Part shown: positions 1-8,663 of the stretch, in pieces
Numbering within the stretch: position 1 is the stretch's first letter
Layout of the letters: the number at the start of each line of letters is the position of its first letter
Notes under the pieces: model-generated
Database searches by the model: none
Told to the model about the DNA's origin: nothing
Seen by the model: the letters and a program-made list of their open reading frames with translations, nothing else
Program-made: the position numbers and the translations under genes
Assembly: GCF_002157875.1 (NCBI RefSeq)
Contig: NZ_CP021376.1
Coordinates: 1,116,001-1,180,000, forward strand
DNA: 64,000 bases
Source: Oceanisphaera avium
GTDB taxonomy: Bacteria > Pseudomonadota > Gammaproteobacteria > Enterobacterales > Aeromonadaceae
Direction of reading: 5' to 3'

Positions 1-263
1 TAGCACCCATGTTTCCGCATACGCTAAGTTGCAGACCGATTGTGATTGATGCGGACTCACAAATAAAACTGGTGATCTCACCAAATAATAAAACCAGCCA
101 AATGCTAGTGAGCTGCGATGGACATGTATCATTAGCAGTACAGCCTGGGGATGAAATTTACATTAGTAAAAGCCCTCATAAACTTAAGCTACTTCATCCT
201 AGAGGCCATAACTACTTTGAAGTGCTGCGCAGTAAACTGGGCTGGGGTAGCAAGTTATTTTAA
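1..263 (+). CDS. nadK: NAD kinase, C-terminal fragment
   Basis: The window opens inside this gene, reading in frame from base 3, so only about the last 87 residues are present. NAD kinase phosphorylates NAD to NADP using ATP in the cytoplasm. The visible part matches the family's C-terminal beta-rich domain: a PHTLS.RPIVI segment near the left edge, a PGDEIYI stretch, and the typical ending LGWGSKLF. It lies just upstream of recN on the same strand, the arrangement found in Escherichia coli. The catalytic GGDGT region lies outside the window and cannot be checked. Confidence 0.9.
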   Translation, partial: APMFPHTLSCRPIVIDADSQIKLVISPNNKTSQMLVSCDGHVSLAVQPGDEIYISKSPHKLKLLHPRGHNYFEVLRSKLGWGSKLF

Positions 264-407
264 GGCAATACCAGCACTGTTGCTTTGCACCAAGAGCTCA
301 CGATAAAAAAGCTACTAACAAGTCAGCGTTTAGCTGAAATTACTCAGGCTTTGAGGGTGATTTTATCGCTTAAGTAGGAGGTTGCGCACTTACAGTTGTA
401 TTAATTG

Positions 408-451
408 TTGCCACTGTACAAAATCACAGTATACTGTTTTTATAAACAGTA
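408..451 (+). promoter_or_regulatory. recN promoter with two abutting LexA (SOS) boxes
   Basis: Two 20-bp LexA boxes lie end to end at 412-431 and 432-451. Both have the CTGT-N8-ACAG core (414-429 and 434-449). A sigma-70 promoter is embedded in them: TTGCCA at 408-413, 16 bp, TATACT at 430-435. LexA bound to either box would cover the polymerase site, so recN should be tightly repressed until DNA damage. E. coli recN also has multiple LexA boxes. Confidence 0.9.
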
Positions 452-473
452 TACTTTGTGCAGGGGACTTACC

Positions 474-2138
474 ATGTTACTTCAGCTCACTATCAGTAAT
501 TTTGCCATCGTGTCCTTTCTTGAGCTGGACTTGCGCGCCGGCATGACCAGCATTACCGGCGAAACGGGCGCAGGTAAGTCCATTGCCATCGATGCCTTAG
601 CCCTAGCATTAGGCGAACGAGGTGACTCGGATGCCGTGCGCCCCGGTGCAGAAAAGGCCGATATTAGTGCTCGTTTTAGAATTGATAAGCTCCCCCGCGT
701 TAAAGCATGGTTGAATGAACAAGAGCTAGATGAACAAGACGAATGCATTTTGCGCCGCACCTTAACGCGTGAGGGGCGCTCGCGCGGTTATATCAACGGT
801 TTACCCGTCCCTTTAAGCCAATTAAAAGCGCTAGGCGCTTTATTAATTAATATTCATGGTCAACATGCGCATCACGCTTTACAAAAATCAGACTATCAAC
901 GCGCTTTATTGGATGCTTATGCAGGCCATGCCCAATTAATAGAAAAATCCAGTCGGTTTTACCAACTTTGGCGCCAACTTAGTAATGAGCGCAAGCATCT
1001 TAAAAGCGAGCAAGCACAGTGGCAGGCTCAGCGCCAATTACTGGAGTACCAAGTAGCCGAGCTCGATGAATTGGCGCTAGCTAGCGATGAATTTCCTGAG
1101 CTAGAAGCAGAGCATGCGCGCCTGGCAAATGGCGCAGAGCTCCTTAGTGACTGTCAATTAGCGCTTAATGTATTAGCGGACGGGGAAGAGACTAATGCTC
1201 TTGAGCATTTGCGCCAAGGTCTAAAAGTCGTTACCGAGTTAAGTGCCATGGATGCCCTCCTTGCGCCCATTCAAGAGCTATTAGCCAGCAGCCTTATTCA
1301 ATTAGAAGAAGGCTATAGCGAGCTTAGCCGTTATTTAGACCGCTTAGAGTTAGATCCCCAGCGTTTATCAGAAGTGGAAGCGCGCATGAGCAAAGTAATG
1401 GAGCTGGCGCGCAAGCACCAAGTAGGCGCAAATGAGTTAGCCAAGTTTCACCAACATCTTAAGCAGCAATTAGCAGCTATGGATAATAATAATGAGCGTT
1501 TAGAAGCACTGGATGAAGAAGTGACACACGCTAAAGAGCAGTTTTTACAAGCTGCAGAGCGACTAAGTCACAGTCGCCAGCGCTATGCTCAGTCTTTAAA
1601 TAGCCAAATTACTAAAAGCTTACATCAGCTGAGTATGGAGCACGGGCGCTTTGAAATAACCGTCACTGCAGATACCACAGTCGGCTTTTCACCTTTGGGT
1701 ATCGATAAAGTTGAGTTTTTAGTGAGTACCAACCCAGGTCAGCCTTTAAGCCCGTTAGCAAAAGCGGCCTCAGGGGGTGAGCTATCGCGCATTAGTTTAG
1801 CGATTCAAGTGATCACCGCGCAGAAAGTAGAAACCCCTACTTTGATCTTCGATGAGGTAGATGTCGGCGTCAGTGGCCCTACCGCCGCAGTGGTCGGTAA
1901 ATTACTTCGCCAACTCGGCCAGTCCACTCAAGTGTTGGTGATCACTCATCTTCCTCAAGTGGCGGGAAATGGCCATCAACATTACTTTGTTAGTAAAAAT
2001 AGTGATCAGCACGAAACTCAAACCCGTATGCAAGAGCTGGATACAGACACGCGTTTACAAGAGCTGGCGCGCTTATTAGGGGGCGATAAAATTACCGCTA
2101 ACACCTTAGCGAATGCGAAAGAGCTATTGATTAGCTAA
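474..2138 (+). CDS. recN: DNA repair protein RecN
   Basis: RecN is an SMC-like ATPase that acts in recombinational repair of double-strand breaks. The Walker A motif GETGAGKS is at about residues 29-36, a long coiled-coil region fills the middle, and the ABC signature ASGGELSR and the Walker B segment LIFDEVDVG lie near the C-terminus. The length of 554 aa matches the E. coli protein (553). The ATG at 474 is chosen because it gives the family N-terminus MLLQLTISNFAIV and follows an AGGGGA ribosome site. An upstream in-frame TTG at 405 lies before the promoter and is rejected. The tandem LexA boxes predict SOS induction. Confidence 0.97.
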   Translation: MLLQLTISNFAIVSFLELDLRAGMTSITGETGAGKSIAIDALALALGERGDSDAVRPGAEKADISARFRIDKLPRVKAWLNEQELDEQDECILRRTLTREGRSRGYINGLPVPLSQLKALGALLINIHGQHAHHALQKSDYQRALLDAYAGHAQLIEKSSRFYQLWRQLSNERKHLKSEQAQWQAQRQLLEYQVAELDELALASDEFPELEAEHARLANGAELLSDCQLALNVLADGEETNALEHLRQGLKVVTELSAMDALLAPIQELLASSLIQLEEGYSELSRYLDRLELDPQRLSEVEARMSKVMELARKHQVGANELAKFHQHLKQQLAAMDNNNERLEALDEEVTHAKEQFLQAAERLSHSRQRYAQSLNSQITKSLHQLSMEHGRFEITVTADTTVGFSPLGIDKVEFLVSTNPGQPLSPLAKAASGGELSRISLAIQVITAQKVETPTLIFDEVDVGVSGPTAAVVGKLLRQLGQSTQVLVITHLPQVAGNGHQHYFVSKNSDQHETQTRMQELDTDTRLQELARLLGGDKITANTLANAKELLIS

Positions 2139-2154
2139 ACCTAAACTAAATAAT

Positions 2155-2182
2155 AAAAAGTCGAGCTTGTGCTCGACTTTTT
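2155..2182. terminator. Bidirectional terminator between recN and udp
   Basis: A hairpin with arms GTCGAGC and GCTCGAC around a TTGT loop is flanked by AAAAA on the left and TTTTT on the right. It can therefore end transcription of recN on the plus strand and of udp on the minus strand. Confidence 0.85.
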
Positions 2183-2195
2183 ATAATGCTCTTAA

Positions 2196-2954
2196 CTACA
2201 CCAGCCGCCGTGCAGCACCGATAACAATATTAATCGCCTGCTGCTCTGCGTACTGAACGTCATGCTGACGGGGGATCTCTTGTTGGGTACGATTAACAAT
2301 TACTCCTGCCACACAGCCCGCTTTTAAGCCCTGACTGGCACAAAAAGTAAATAAAGTACCCGACTCCATTTCGTAATTAAGCACTCCCATGGCTTGCCAT
2401 TCTTTTAAGCTGCCTTGCAAAGTGGGCGTAACGCGTCCGGAAAAAGTATCGTAGCGCTCTTGGCCAGGGTAAAAGGTATCTGATGATGCGGTAATGCCAA
2501 CATAGGGCGTAATTGCTAACTCACGAGCCGCATCTACTAAAGCACAACTACACTCAAAGTCTGCCACTGCTGGAAAAGCTAATGGCGCAAAGTGTTGACT
2601 ACTCCCTTCTAAGCGCACCGCCGCATTAGTAATAATAATATCGCCTACTGCAATATGAGGTTGAATGGCGCCAGTGGTACCAATGCGTAAAAAGGTATTA
2701 ATCCCTAGTTGCGCTAACTCTTCTAAGGCAATAGAAGTAGAGGGGCCACCAATACCCGTAGAGCACACTAATAAAGGCTTGCCTGCCAACTCAGCACGCC
2801 AGATACAAAATTCTCGACAATGAGCTAAAAATTGTGGGTTGGTTAACTGGCTTGCAATACGAGCTACACGCTGCGGATCCCCAGGTAGAATAGCTAAGGT
2901 AGCGCCTTGTAAGTCAGTATCGGTAATACCTAGATGAAATACCTGCTTTGTCAT
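2196..2954 (-). CDS. udp: Uridine phosphorylase
   Basis: This cytoplasmic enzyme cleaves uridine with phosphate to uracil and ribose 1-phosphate in pyrimidine salvage. The 252-aa product aligns over its full length with E. coli Udp. Conserved segments include [12 protein letters not shown] (phosphate site), [33 protein letters not shown] and NYEMESG (ribose site). The start at 2954 gives MTKQVFHLG, in line with the family; an ATG six codons upstream is possible but would add an unmatched leader. It is a single gene, convergent with recN and divergent from bamE. Confidence 0.96.
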   Translation of the reverse strand: MTKQVFHLGITDTDLQGATLAILPGDPQRVARIASQLTNPQFLAHCREFCIWRAELAGKPLLVCSTGIGGPSTSIALEELAQLGINTFLRIGTTGAIQPHIAVGDIIITNAAVRLEGSSQHFAPLAFPAVADFECSCALVDAARELAITPYVGITASSDTFYPGQERYDTFSGRVTPTLQGSLKEWQAMGVLNYEMESGTLFTFCASQGLKAGCVAGVIVNRTQQEIPRQHDVQYAEQQAINIVIGAARRLV

Positions 2955-3259
2955 AATGTGTCGCTTATTCATTAAATTAAAACATCTCAGTGAATGTCAG
3001 GGGCGTGCTAGAAATCATGGATAATCACGCCCACTCGCTGACACAGCATGGCCTGCGTCACTCAGCGTTGTGATAAACTGAACCTTCTTATTAGAATGCA
3101 CTCCACTTGGGGTGTGGCGAGAGCCGTAACAAAAAGGGTAACTTAACCCACATCGCCTTAATCAGCTATATCATTAATTTGTTAAGTCATGCTTGGGCTT
3201 TTACATAGGCCATTACAGCCGCTATCATGGCCGCAAGTCACACAGGAAATAGTGCTCGT
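2955..3259. other. Intergenic region between divergent udp and bamE
   Basis: About 305 bp hold the divergent control regions of udp and bamE. A good plus-strand promoter for bamE is visible (TTTACA at 3200-3205, TATCAT at 3223-3228). I could not assign a udp promoter or a convincing CytR or CRP operator, and I see no small gene. Confidence 0.6.
3200..3228 (+). promoter_or_regulatory. Probable sigma-70 promoter of bamE
   Basis: TTTACA (3200-3205) and TATCAT (3223-3228) are separated by 17 bp, close to the sigma-70 consensus. The expected transcript start near 3235 lies after the ATG at 3227, which supports the downstream bamE start at 3260. Confidence 0.65.
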
Positions 3260-3598
3260 ATGCAACTCAAAACCTTGATTTTACCCATAGTATTAAGCTT
3301 ACCGCTGTTAGGATGCGGCTTAGTCTATAAAATAGATATTCCTCAAGGAAACTATTTAGAAGCAAAACAAGTCGATCAGCTACGCCGTGGCATGACCCAA
3401 GAGCAAGTGCGGTTTCTATTGGGCAATCCCATGAGCTTGGATAGCTTTAATCACGACCGCTGGGTTTATCTCTATTATTTCAAACCCGGACGTGGTGAAG
3501 TTGAACAAAAGCAATTAGTACTTGAATTTAATAATGATGCCTTGCTGTCTGTGAGCGGTGACTTTGCTGCTCCTGCAGAATTTAACCAAGGGCTGTAA
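3260..3598 (+). CDS. bamE: Outer membrane assembly lipoprotein BamE (SmpA)
   Basis: BamE is a small outer-membrane lipoprotein of the BAM complex, which inserts beta-barrel proteins. The 112-aa product has a signal peptide ending in a lipobox (LLGC, Cys at about residue 19), then the SmpA/OmlA fold with the motifs LRRGMTQEQVRFLLGNP and DRWVYLYYFKPG. The start at 3260 places the basic residue and hydrophobic core correctly; the ATG at 3227 would put a soluble leader in front of the signal peptide. In related genomes bamE is likewise found beside ratA-rnfH and close to recN. Confidence 0.95.
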   Translation: MQLKTLILPIVLSLPLLGCGLVYKIDIPQGNYLEAKQVDQLRRGMTQEQVRFLLGNPMSLDSFNHDRWVYLYYFKPGRGEVEQKQLVLEFNNDALLSVSGDFAAPAEFNQGL

Positions 3599-3643
3599 AG
3601 CTAGCTCATCATTAAAATATTAGCCATTAAGCTCACTATTAAC

Positions 3644-3675
3644 GCTTAAGCTCGATAGGCCTATCGAGCTTAAGC
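3644..3675. repeat. Perfect 32-bp palindrome between bamE and rnfH
   Basis: The 16-bp arms are exactly complementary with no spacer, centred between 3659 and 3660. The palindrome overlaps the rnfH stop codon (3670-3672) and lies 45 bp after the bamE stop. It would form a strong hairpin in either transcript but has no T-run on either side. It probably marks the convergent ends of both units. Confidence 0.8.
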
Positions 3676-4026
3676 CTCGTTGGCATTTGATTTAGCCCGA
3701 CCAGGATTTGGCCGCCCGCCCGTCACTTTATCGGCTCGCCCTTCTTCTTTTGCCTGCTCGGCGCGCTTGCGCCTAATGTCTTTAGGATCCGCTAATAAAG
3801 GACGATAAATCTCTACGCGATCGCCGTCTCGTAACTGGCTGTTAAGCTTAACTTGGCGTCCAAAAACGCCCACCATATTGTGCGATAAATCAATCTGTGG
3901 AAACTGCTGTAATATGCCCGATTGAATAATCACCTGCTCTACTTGGCTCTCTTTTGCCACTTTTAGCGGCACTACAACTTGCTTATGAGGCAGCGCATAC
4001 ACCACTTCAACTTGAATAAGACTCAT
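3670..4026 (-). CDS. rnfH: RnfH family protein (RatB, UPF0125)
   Basis: A small beta-grasp (ubiquitin-like) protein of unproven function, linked by name to the Rnf complex and known as RatB in the ratA operon. Visible family features are the start IQVEVVYALP, the central VGVFGRQVKLNSQLRDGDRVEIYRPLLADPKDIRRKRAE block, and a basic, disordered tail. ATGs at 4026 and 4032 are both possible; AGAGAGG lies just upstream. The start overlaps the end of ratA, suggesting translational coupling. Length is 118 aa; the tail is longer than in E. coli (96 aa). Confidence 0.9.
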   Translation of the reverse strand: MSLIQVEVVYALPHKQVVVPLKVAKESQVEQVIIQSGILQQFPQIDLSHNMVGVFGRQVKLNSQLRDGDRVEIYRPLLADPKDIRRKRAEQAKEEGRADKVTGGRPNPGRAKSNANEA

Positions 4027-4456
4027 CGCCATACACCTCTCTGGCTCGCTCGCTAAAAGAATGCACCATGGCATTGGCTAGCTCTTTAAAAATTCCCCCA
4101 AAGGCAAACTCGACTAAGCGCGAGGTAAATTCAAAATAAAGCTCGAGCTCAACTTTGCAGGCGTGTTCGTCTAAGGCAGTAAAAGTCCAGCCGCCATTGA
4201 GCGCCTTAAAAGGACCATCGACTAACTCCACCCGAATATGCTCATAAGGCGTTAACACATTTTTAGTGGTAAATGTCTTGCGGATCCCCGCCTTAGATAC
4301 ATCCAAGGCAGCAGTAATGGTATTATCTGATTGCGCAACCACCCGACTTGCCACACATCCTGGCAAAAATTGCGGATACGCATCAATATCATTGACCAAT
4401 TCATACATTTGTTGTGCACTAAACATCACCAGTGCGCTGCGAGTAATACTCGGCAT
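4007..4456 (-). CDS. ratA: Ribosome association toxin RatA
   Basis: RatA is a START/Bet v1-fold protein. In E. coli it binds 50S subunits and blocks 70S formation; homologues resemble the coenzyme Q-binding Coq10 family. The 149-aa product matches through PSITRSALVMFSAQQMYELVNDIDAYPQFLPGC and the C-terminal EFTSRLVEFAFGGIFKELA segments. The start at 4456 follows an AGGAGA site at good spacing, and an ATG six codons upstream is rejected. The gene is transcribed with rnfH and divergently from smpB, the usual gammaproteobacterial order. Confidence 0.93.
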   Translation of the reverse strand: MPSITRSALVMFSAQQMYELVNDIDAYPQFLPGCVASRVVAQSDNTITAALDVSKAGIRKTFTTKNVLTPYEHIRVELVDGPFKALNGGWTFTALDEHACKVELELYFEFTSRLVEFAFGGIFKELANAMVHSFSERAREVYGDESYSS

Positions 4457-4596
4457 AATTTCTCCTAACAGCAATTGTGGGCGATTTTAGCACTTATTTT
4501 GCAAGGACTCACGGCCTGCAAAGCACCTGCGTTATGAACTTATGTCCAAAGCGCGGCAATAAATGTATGAAAAATACGCAGTTGCTATAACAGCAA

Positions 4597-4625
4597 TTCC
4601 AAAGCCTTCATCGACCTCGTATAAT
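4597..4625 (+). promoter_or_regulatory. Candidate smpB promoter very close to the start codon
   Basis: A perfect TATAAT at 4620-4625 is preceded, 17 bp upstream, by a weak -35 (TTCCAA, 4597-4602). The predicted transcript start, about 4632, lies only a few bases before the smpB ATG at 4635. No Shine-Dalgarno sequence is visible, so the mRNA may be nearly leaderless. Confidence 0.5.
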
Positions 4626-4634
4626 GGCGCTACT

Positions 4635-5120
4635 ATGACAAAAAACAAAGCGAAGAAAAAAGTCGGTTCCAGCACCATTGCCCTCAATAGAAAGGCAAGG
4701 CACGAATTTTATGTAGAAGAAAAAATCGAAGCTGGGCTTGAACTACAAGGATGGGAAGTAAAAGCGATGCGAGCTGGCAAAGCCAATATCGCAGACTCGT
4801 ATGTTTTTATTCGCAATGGCGAAGCCTTCTTATTTGCCGCCACTATTACTCCTTTAAATGTGGCTTCTAGCCATGTCGTTTGTGATCCTATGCGCTCACG
4901 AAAATTACTGTTGAAACGGCGTGAGCTTGACCGTTTAGCGGGTCAATTAGATAGAGAGGGCTACACCTTAGTACCCTTAGCGCTCTATTGGTCAAAGTCT
5001 TGGGTAAAAATAGAAATTGGCTTAGTGAAGGGTAAAAAAGATCGCGATAAGCGCCAAGATCTAAAAGAGCGCGATTGGAAGCGTGAAAAAGATCGCATGA
5101 TGAAACATAAAAACCGCTAA
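4635..5120 (+). CDS. smpB: SsrA-binding protein SmpB
   Basis: SmpB binds tmRNA and is required for trans-translation, which rescues stalled ribosomes. The 161-aa product matches the family throughout: [51 protein letters not shown] and the basic C-terminal tail [16 protein letters not shown] that enters the mRNA channel. The start at 4635 gives the family N-terminus MTKNKAKK; the reading frame is open further upstream but unmatched. No ribosome-binding site precedes it. Its partner RNA ssrA follows 42 bp downstream, the usual pairing. Confidence 0.96.
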   Translation: MTKNKAKKKVGSSTIALNRKARHEFYVEEKIEAGLELQGWEVKAMRAGKANIADSYVFIRNGEAFLFAATITPLNVASSHVVCDPMRSRKLLLKRRELDRLAGQLDREGYTLVPLALYWSKSWVKIEIGLVKGKKDRDKRQDLKERDWKREKDRMMKHKNR

Positions 5121-5162
5121 CACTTGTGATTACACCATTTTTGCCATACCATAAACGAACTT

Positions 5163-5522
5163 GGGGCTGATTCTGGATTCGACGAGATTCACGAACTCCT
5201 AGGTGCATGCCGAGGTGCGATAGGCCTCGTAAAAAAATCGCAAAAAAATAGTCGCAAACGACGAAAACTACGCACTAGCAGCTTAATAACCTGTTAGAGC
5301 CCTTCTACCCTAGCTTGTCTGTGACTTAGGGAATTGGAAGGTCATATATCACAGAATCGCGTGGAAATCGTGCCTGACGGTGGAAGCGTTAAATCTAATT
5401 TAGGCTAGTTATTCTGTGGCGTGTCTGTCCGCAGCAGATGGCGAATGTAATGACTGACTAAGCATGTAGTACCGACGACGTAGGTTTTTCGGACGCGGGT
5501 TCAAATCCCGCCAGCTCCACCA
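5163..5522 (+). ncRNA. ssrA: Transfer-messenger RNA (tmRNA)
   Basis: The 5' end GGGGCTGATTCTGGATTCGA and the 3' end GGTTCAAATCCCGCCAGCTCCACCA form the tRNA-like domain, with CCA encoded at the end. The tag reading frame at 5254-5286 encodes ANDENYALAA and a stop, the standard proteolysis tag. The rest folds into the pseudoknot region. tmRNA frees stalled ribosomes and marks the unfinished protein for ClpXP and ClpAP. A terminator follows at once. Confidence 0.97.
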
Positions 5523-5531
5523 ATCGATTGG

Positions 5532-5556
5532 AAAAGGCCCCTCTGGGGCCTTTTTT
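5532..5556 (+). terminator. Intrinsic terminator of ssrA
   Basis: A G/C-rich hairpin (GGCCCC / GGGGCC with a TCT loop) is followed by TTTTTT. It begins ten bases after the tmRNA 3' end. Confidence 0.9.
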
Positions 5557-5632
5557 ATTGGCTAGCTATGTTATTAAAGCACGGCTAGCCTATTCTTTTA
5601 GATAAAATAGGCCCACCGCACTTTTTTAAGCC

Positions 5633-8263
5633 TCAATCATTATTTATGGCTACCAGCTCAGCGATTTTGGCCGCTGGCAGCGGTTTAGCATATAAATAGC
5701 CTTGGTAAAGCTGACACCCATTAGCCAGCAAGATATCGCGCTGGGTCTGGGTCTCCACACCTTCTGCTATCACTTCTAGTCCTAAACTATGGGCCATGGC
5801 AATCACAGCTCTAATAATGGCTAAACTGCTGGCATCTTCTGGTAAGCCGCGCACAAAAGACTGATCTATTTTTAATTGATCCAGTGGCAGTTGCTGTAAA
5901 TATTGTAGTGAAGAATAGCCGGTACCAAAGTCATCAATGGAAAAACGAATACCCGCCGCTTTCAGCTCTCGCATACGAGAGATGGCTTGGTTCATATCGG
6001 TGACCAACATCGACTCAGTAATTTCAAGCTTTAAGCGCCTAAGATCAGCGCCTGTCTGTTTTACTACGGCGAGCACTTCTTCTACAAAGCCGGTTTGATA
6101 AAGCTGAGCCGGGCTTACATTAATCGACACCGTAATGTCACTTAAGCCCGCCACTGTTGACCAAGCGGCCATTTGCTCGCAAGCGCGAAGCATGACGACT
6201 TCATCAATTTTTTTCATAATACCTGCCGCTTCTGCTACCTCAATAAAAGCAAACGGAGAAAGCAGACCGCGCTCAAAATGATGCCAGCGCACTAGCGACT
6301 CAACACCAATTAACTGATGTTCATCGTTAAATTGAGGTTGAAAATACACGCCAAATTCTTTTGCGGCTAATCCTCTAACTATATCTTCTTCTAAAAGTAA
6401 GCGCTGAGAGATGGCTTCTTGCATAGCGGGATCAAAGAAACAATGCTCGCCCCGCCCAATATCTTTAGCTGCATACATCGCCAGCTCAGCTTGGCGTAAT
6501 AGCTCCTCGGCGGGCTCTTTTACGCCATCCACACTGACTGTCCCTAAACAAGCACTGGTACGCAGAGTTTGCTCACCATGCACATAGGCAAAATCTAACA
6601 AGTCTCGAAGCTCACTTATTTTTTGGGCTAAGCTGTTTTTCAGTTCCACATCGTCCGAGGCTTGAAGATTAAGTAACAATACAAATTGATCACTGCCTAG
6701 GCGCGCTAAGCAGTCTTGAGCACTAAGCATCTTACTGAGCTGATGGGCAACGTGGCGCAATAACTTATCGCCGGTCGCATGACCCCATAAATCGTTAATA
6801 TTTTTAAAATGATCTAAGTCGAGAAAAATGAGTGCGCCTAATCGCTGCTGACTCGCACTTAATTTTTGCATTTCTTTAATGGTATTGATTAAAAAGCGCC
6901 GATTAGGTAAACCCGTTAAACTGTCATAATAAGCTAAGTGATGGATCTTTTTAGCATTGTCTTTCTCTGCACTCAAGTCGGTAATACTGGCCACATAATG
7001 ACTAATATCTTGGTTATTATCTTTAACGGCCGTAATAGAAAGCCACTGCGGGTATACTTGGCCTGATTTGCGTTTATCGTAGATCTCGCCTTGCCAGTGA
7101 CCTTGATGCTGAATGCTTTGCCACATTTCTTTATAAAAGCTTTTGTCATGCTGACCTGAGCTAAAAATGCTGGGCGTTTTGCCTAATACCTCTGCTTGGC
7201 TATAGCCAGTGACCTTAGTAAAAGCATGATTAACACGCAATATTCGATTATGCCTATCAGTGACTAGCATGCCCTGAAAGCTCTCAAAGGCCACCGCGGC
7301 AATGCGCAGATCAGTATCATCTTGTACGCGCTCACTAATATCGCGCGTTAGCACCACTACCGCTCTGGGCTCATTAGCAGGAGTGGGCAACACTTGAGCG
7401 ACACTCTCAAAGTGATGGAGGCCATCGTCAAAGCGCAAATCAAACAACAAGTGCAGTACTTTTTTCTCGTGTAAGGTGCGTTGAATAAAATCCAGTACTC
7501 GCTCAGCATGTTCAAGGGGATAAACATCATGCAAGCTTTTACCTATGCGGCGCACATCTTTATTATCAGAAAAGATAATATTATCAGCCATAATTTCCAG
7601 ATAACGACCATGCTCATCAATCACACTCATCATATCGGGTATGGCGCTGGTAATAGCGAGTAAACGCGCTTGGCTGTTTTTAAGCGCTTGCTGTTCATAC
7701 TGGCGATGCTCTGTGTCTTTAATGATATAGATAAGCATCAAAGTCAGCGGGATGGCGACTACTAAAAAAGGCAGTGCCATAGATAAAACATGGGCTTTTA
7801 ATTGTGGCTCAACATGATAATAAATCAGTGAAATACTCACCACATTCAATACTAAACTCACGGGAATTAAATAGCGCAGCGATAAGGTGAAACGGGTGCG
7901 TATCAGCGCCAATTTAATAAGTAAGCCAAAAATCAGCGCAAAAGACATGCTGATAATAGACACTAGGGTATCTGAGTCATTAAACCAGACTTTAAATACA
8001 CTGGCTAACAGCAGCGCTAAGCCACCCGTTAACACACCGCCAAATAAGCCGGCTACAAAAATAACAGAGTCACCGACATCTAATAAAACGCCAGGCCCAA
8101 TGCTAAACGGCAGTGACATACAGCCAATAGTAATAAGACCAAACCAGACTCCGGAGCTAATGGGCATCAGGCGCGGATAGGCTTGTAATTGGCGCATATT
8201 GGTGGTGATAAGCCAGCCAAAAGCTAAGATTAATACCGCTTGTTCAATAATAGATATCAGCAT
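5633..8263 (-). CDS. Membrane sensor with PAS, GGDEF and EAL domains (cyclic-di-GMP turnover)
   Basis: A 876-aa inner-membrane protein. An N-terminal region of several membrane segments (about residues 1-185) resembles the LytS/YhcK-type 5TM sensor. It is followed by two PAS domains (about 200-315 and 320-435), a GGDEF domain (about 445-605) and a C-terminal EAL domain. The GGDEF active site is degenerate (GSDQF at about 523-527), so cyclase activity is doubtful. The EAL domain has ESLVRW, DDFGTGYSSL and EVIAEGVET, so it is probably an active phosphodiesterase. ATG at 8263 is preferred; an upstream GTG at 8281 has no ribosome site. It stands alone, so its signal is unknown. Confidence 0.88.
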   Translation of the reverse strand: MLISIIEQAVLILAFGWLITTNMRQLQAYPRLMPISSGVWFGLITIGCMSLPFSIGPGVLLDVGDSVIFVAGLFGGVLTGGLALLLASVFKVWFNDSDTLVSIISMSFALIFGLLIKLALIRTRFTLSLRYLIPVSLVLNVVSISLIYYHVEPQLKAHVLSMALPFLVVAIPLTLMLIYIIKDTEHRQYEQQALKNSQARLLAITSAIPDMMSVIDEHGRYLEIMADNIIFSDNKDVRRIGKSLHDVYPLEHAERVLDFIQRTLHEKKVLHLLFDLRFDDGLHHFESVAQVLPTPANEPRAVVVLTRDISERVQDDTDLRIAAVAFESFQGMLVTDRHNRILRVNHAFTKVTGYSQAEVLGKTPSIFSSGQHDKSFYKEMWQSIQHQGHWQGEIYDKRKSGQVYPQWLSITAVKDNNQDISHYVASITDLSAEKDNAKKIHHLAYYDSLTGLPNRRFLINTIKEMQKLSASQQRLGALIFLDLDHFKNINDLWGHATGDKLLRHVAHQLSKMLSAQDCLARLGSDQFVLLLNLQASDDVELKNSLAQKISELRDLLDFAYVHGEQTLRTSACLGTVSVDGVKEPAEELLRQAELAMYAAKDIGRGEHCFFDPAMQEAISQRLLLEEDIVRGLAAKEFGVYFQPQFNDEHQLIGVESLVRWHHFERGLLSPFAFIEVAEAAGIMKKIDEVVMLRACEQMAAWSTVAGLSDITVSINVSPAQLYQTGFVEEVLAVVKQTGADLRRLKLEITESMLVTDMNQAISRMRELKAAGIRFSIDDFGTGYSSLQYLQQLPLDQLKIDQSFVRGLPEDASSLAIIRAVIAMAHSLGLEVIAEGVETQTQRDILLANGCQLYQGYLYAKPLPAAKIAELVAINND

Positions 8264-8663
8264 AATAAGTCCAGGTATCACTTAGGGTAATGGAAACTAA
8301 CCCATCCAAATATCGGTGCCAGATAAAATTTTACATTACATTAACATGCTAAGCTTGGATATGTTTAGGTCTCATGTTCAAGACCGAGGTCACCGTTTAG
8401 GCATGATGAGGGTCTTAATAACAGCCGTATCAACATCAGCATTCGAAATGAAGCCTAACGCTGGTGACGATTGGGGCTGATATTGTATTACTAGTCACTC
8501 GCTTAAACAGCTCTTATTTTGCTGACTTAGGCGCGGAAGCAAATTATTAACAAGCTTAAAGGATGGAGTTATTACGGGCTTTACAGCAGACGAGGCGCGA
8601 GGATTCAGGTTGACTGGATTAAAAAGGGGCCGAGCGGCCCCTTAACTAGGTCAAAAATGGGCG
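8264..8663. other. 400-bp gene-free region between purF and the EAL gene
   Basis: This region holds the purF terminator at its left end and, presumably, the promoter of the EAL gene at its right end. I found no open frame with a ribosome site and no cyclic-di-GMP riboswitch core. The remaining sequence is unassigned. Confidence 0.5.
8621..8643 (-). terminator. Intrinsic terminator of cvpA-purF
   Basis: Read on the minus strand, GGGGCC and GGCCCC pair around a four-base loop, followed by TTTTT. It lies 20 bp after the purF stop. Confidence 0.85.

Noticed and set aside
405..473. Upstream TTG start for recN
   Set aside because: It precedes the promoter -10 and would translate through both LexA boxes; the ATG at 474 fits homology and the ribosome site.
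5163..5633. Possible integration site at the 3' end of ssrA
   Set aside because: tmRNA genes often host genomic islands, but no integrase, no direct repeat of the 3' end and no foreign genes follow; a normal terminator and a chromosomal-type gene do.
8282..8620. Possible cyclic-di-GMP riboswitch before the EAL gene
   Set aside because: I could not find the conserved core of GEMM-type riboswitches on the relevant strand, and the stretch shows no strong paired domains.
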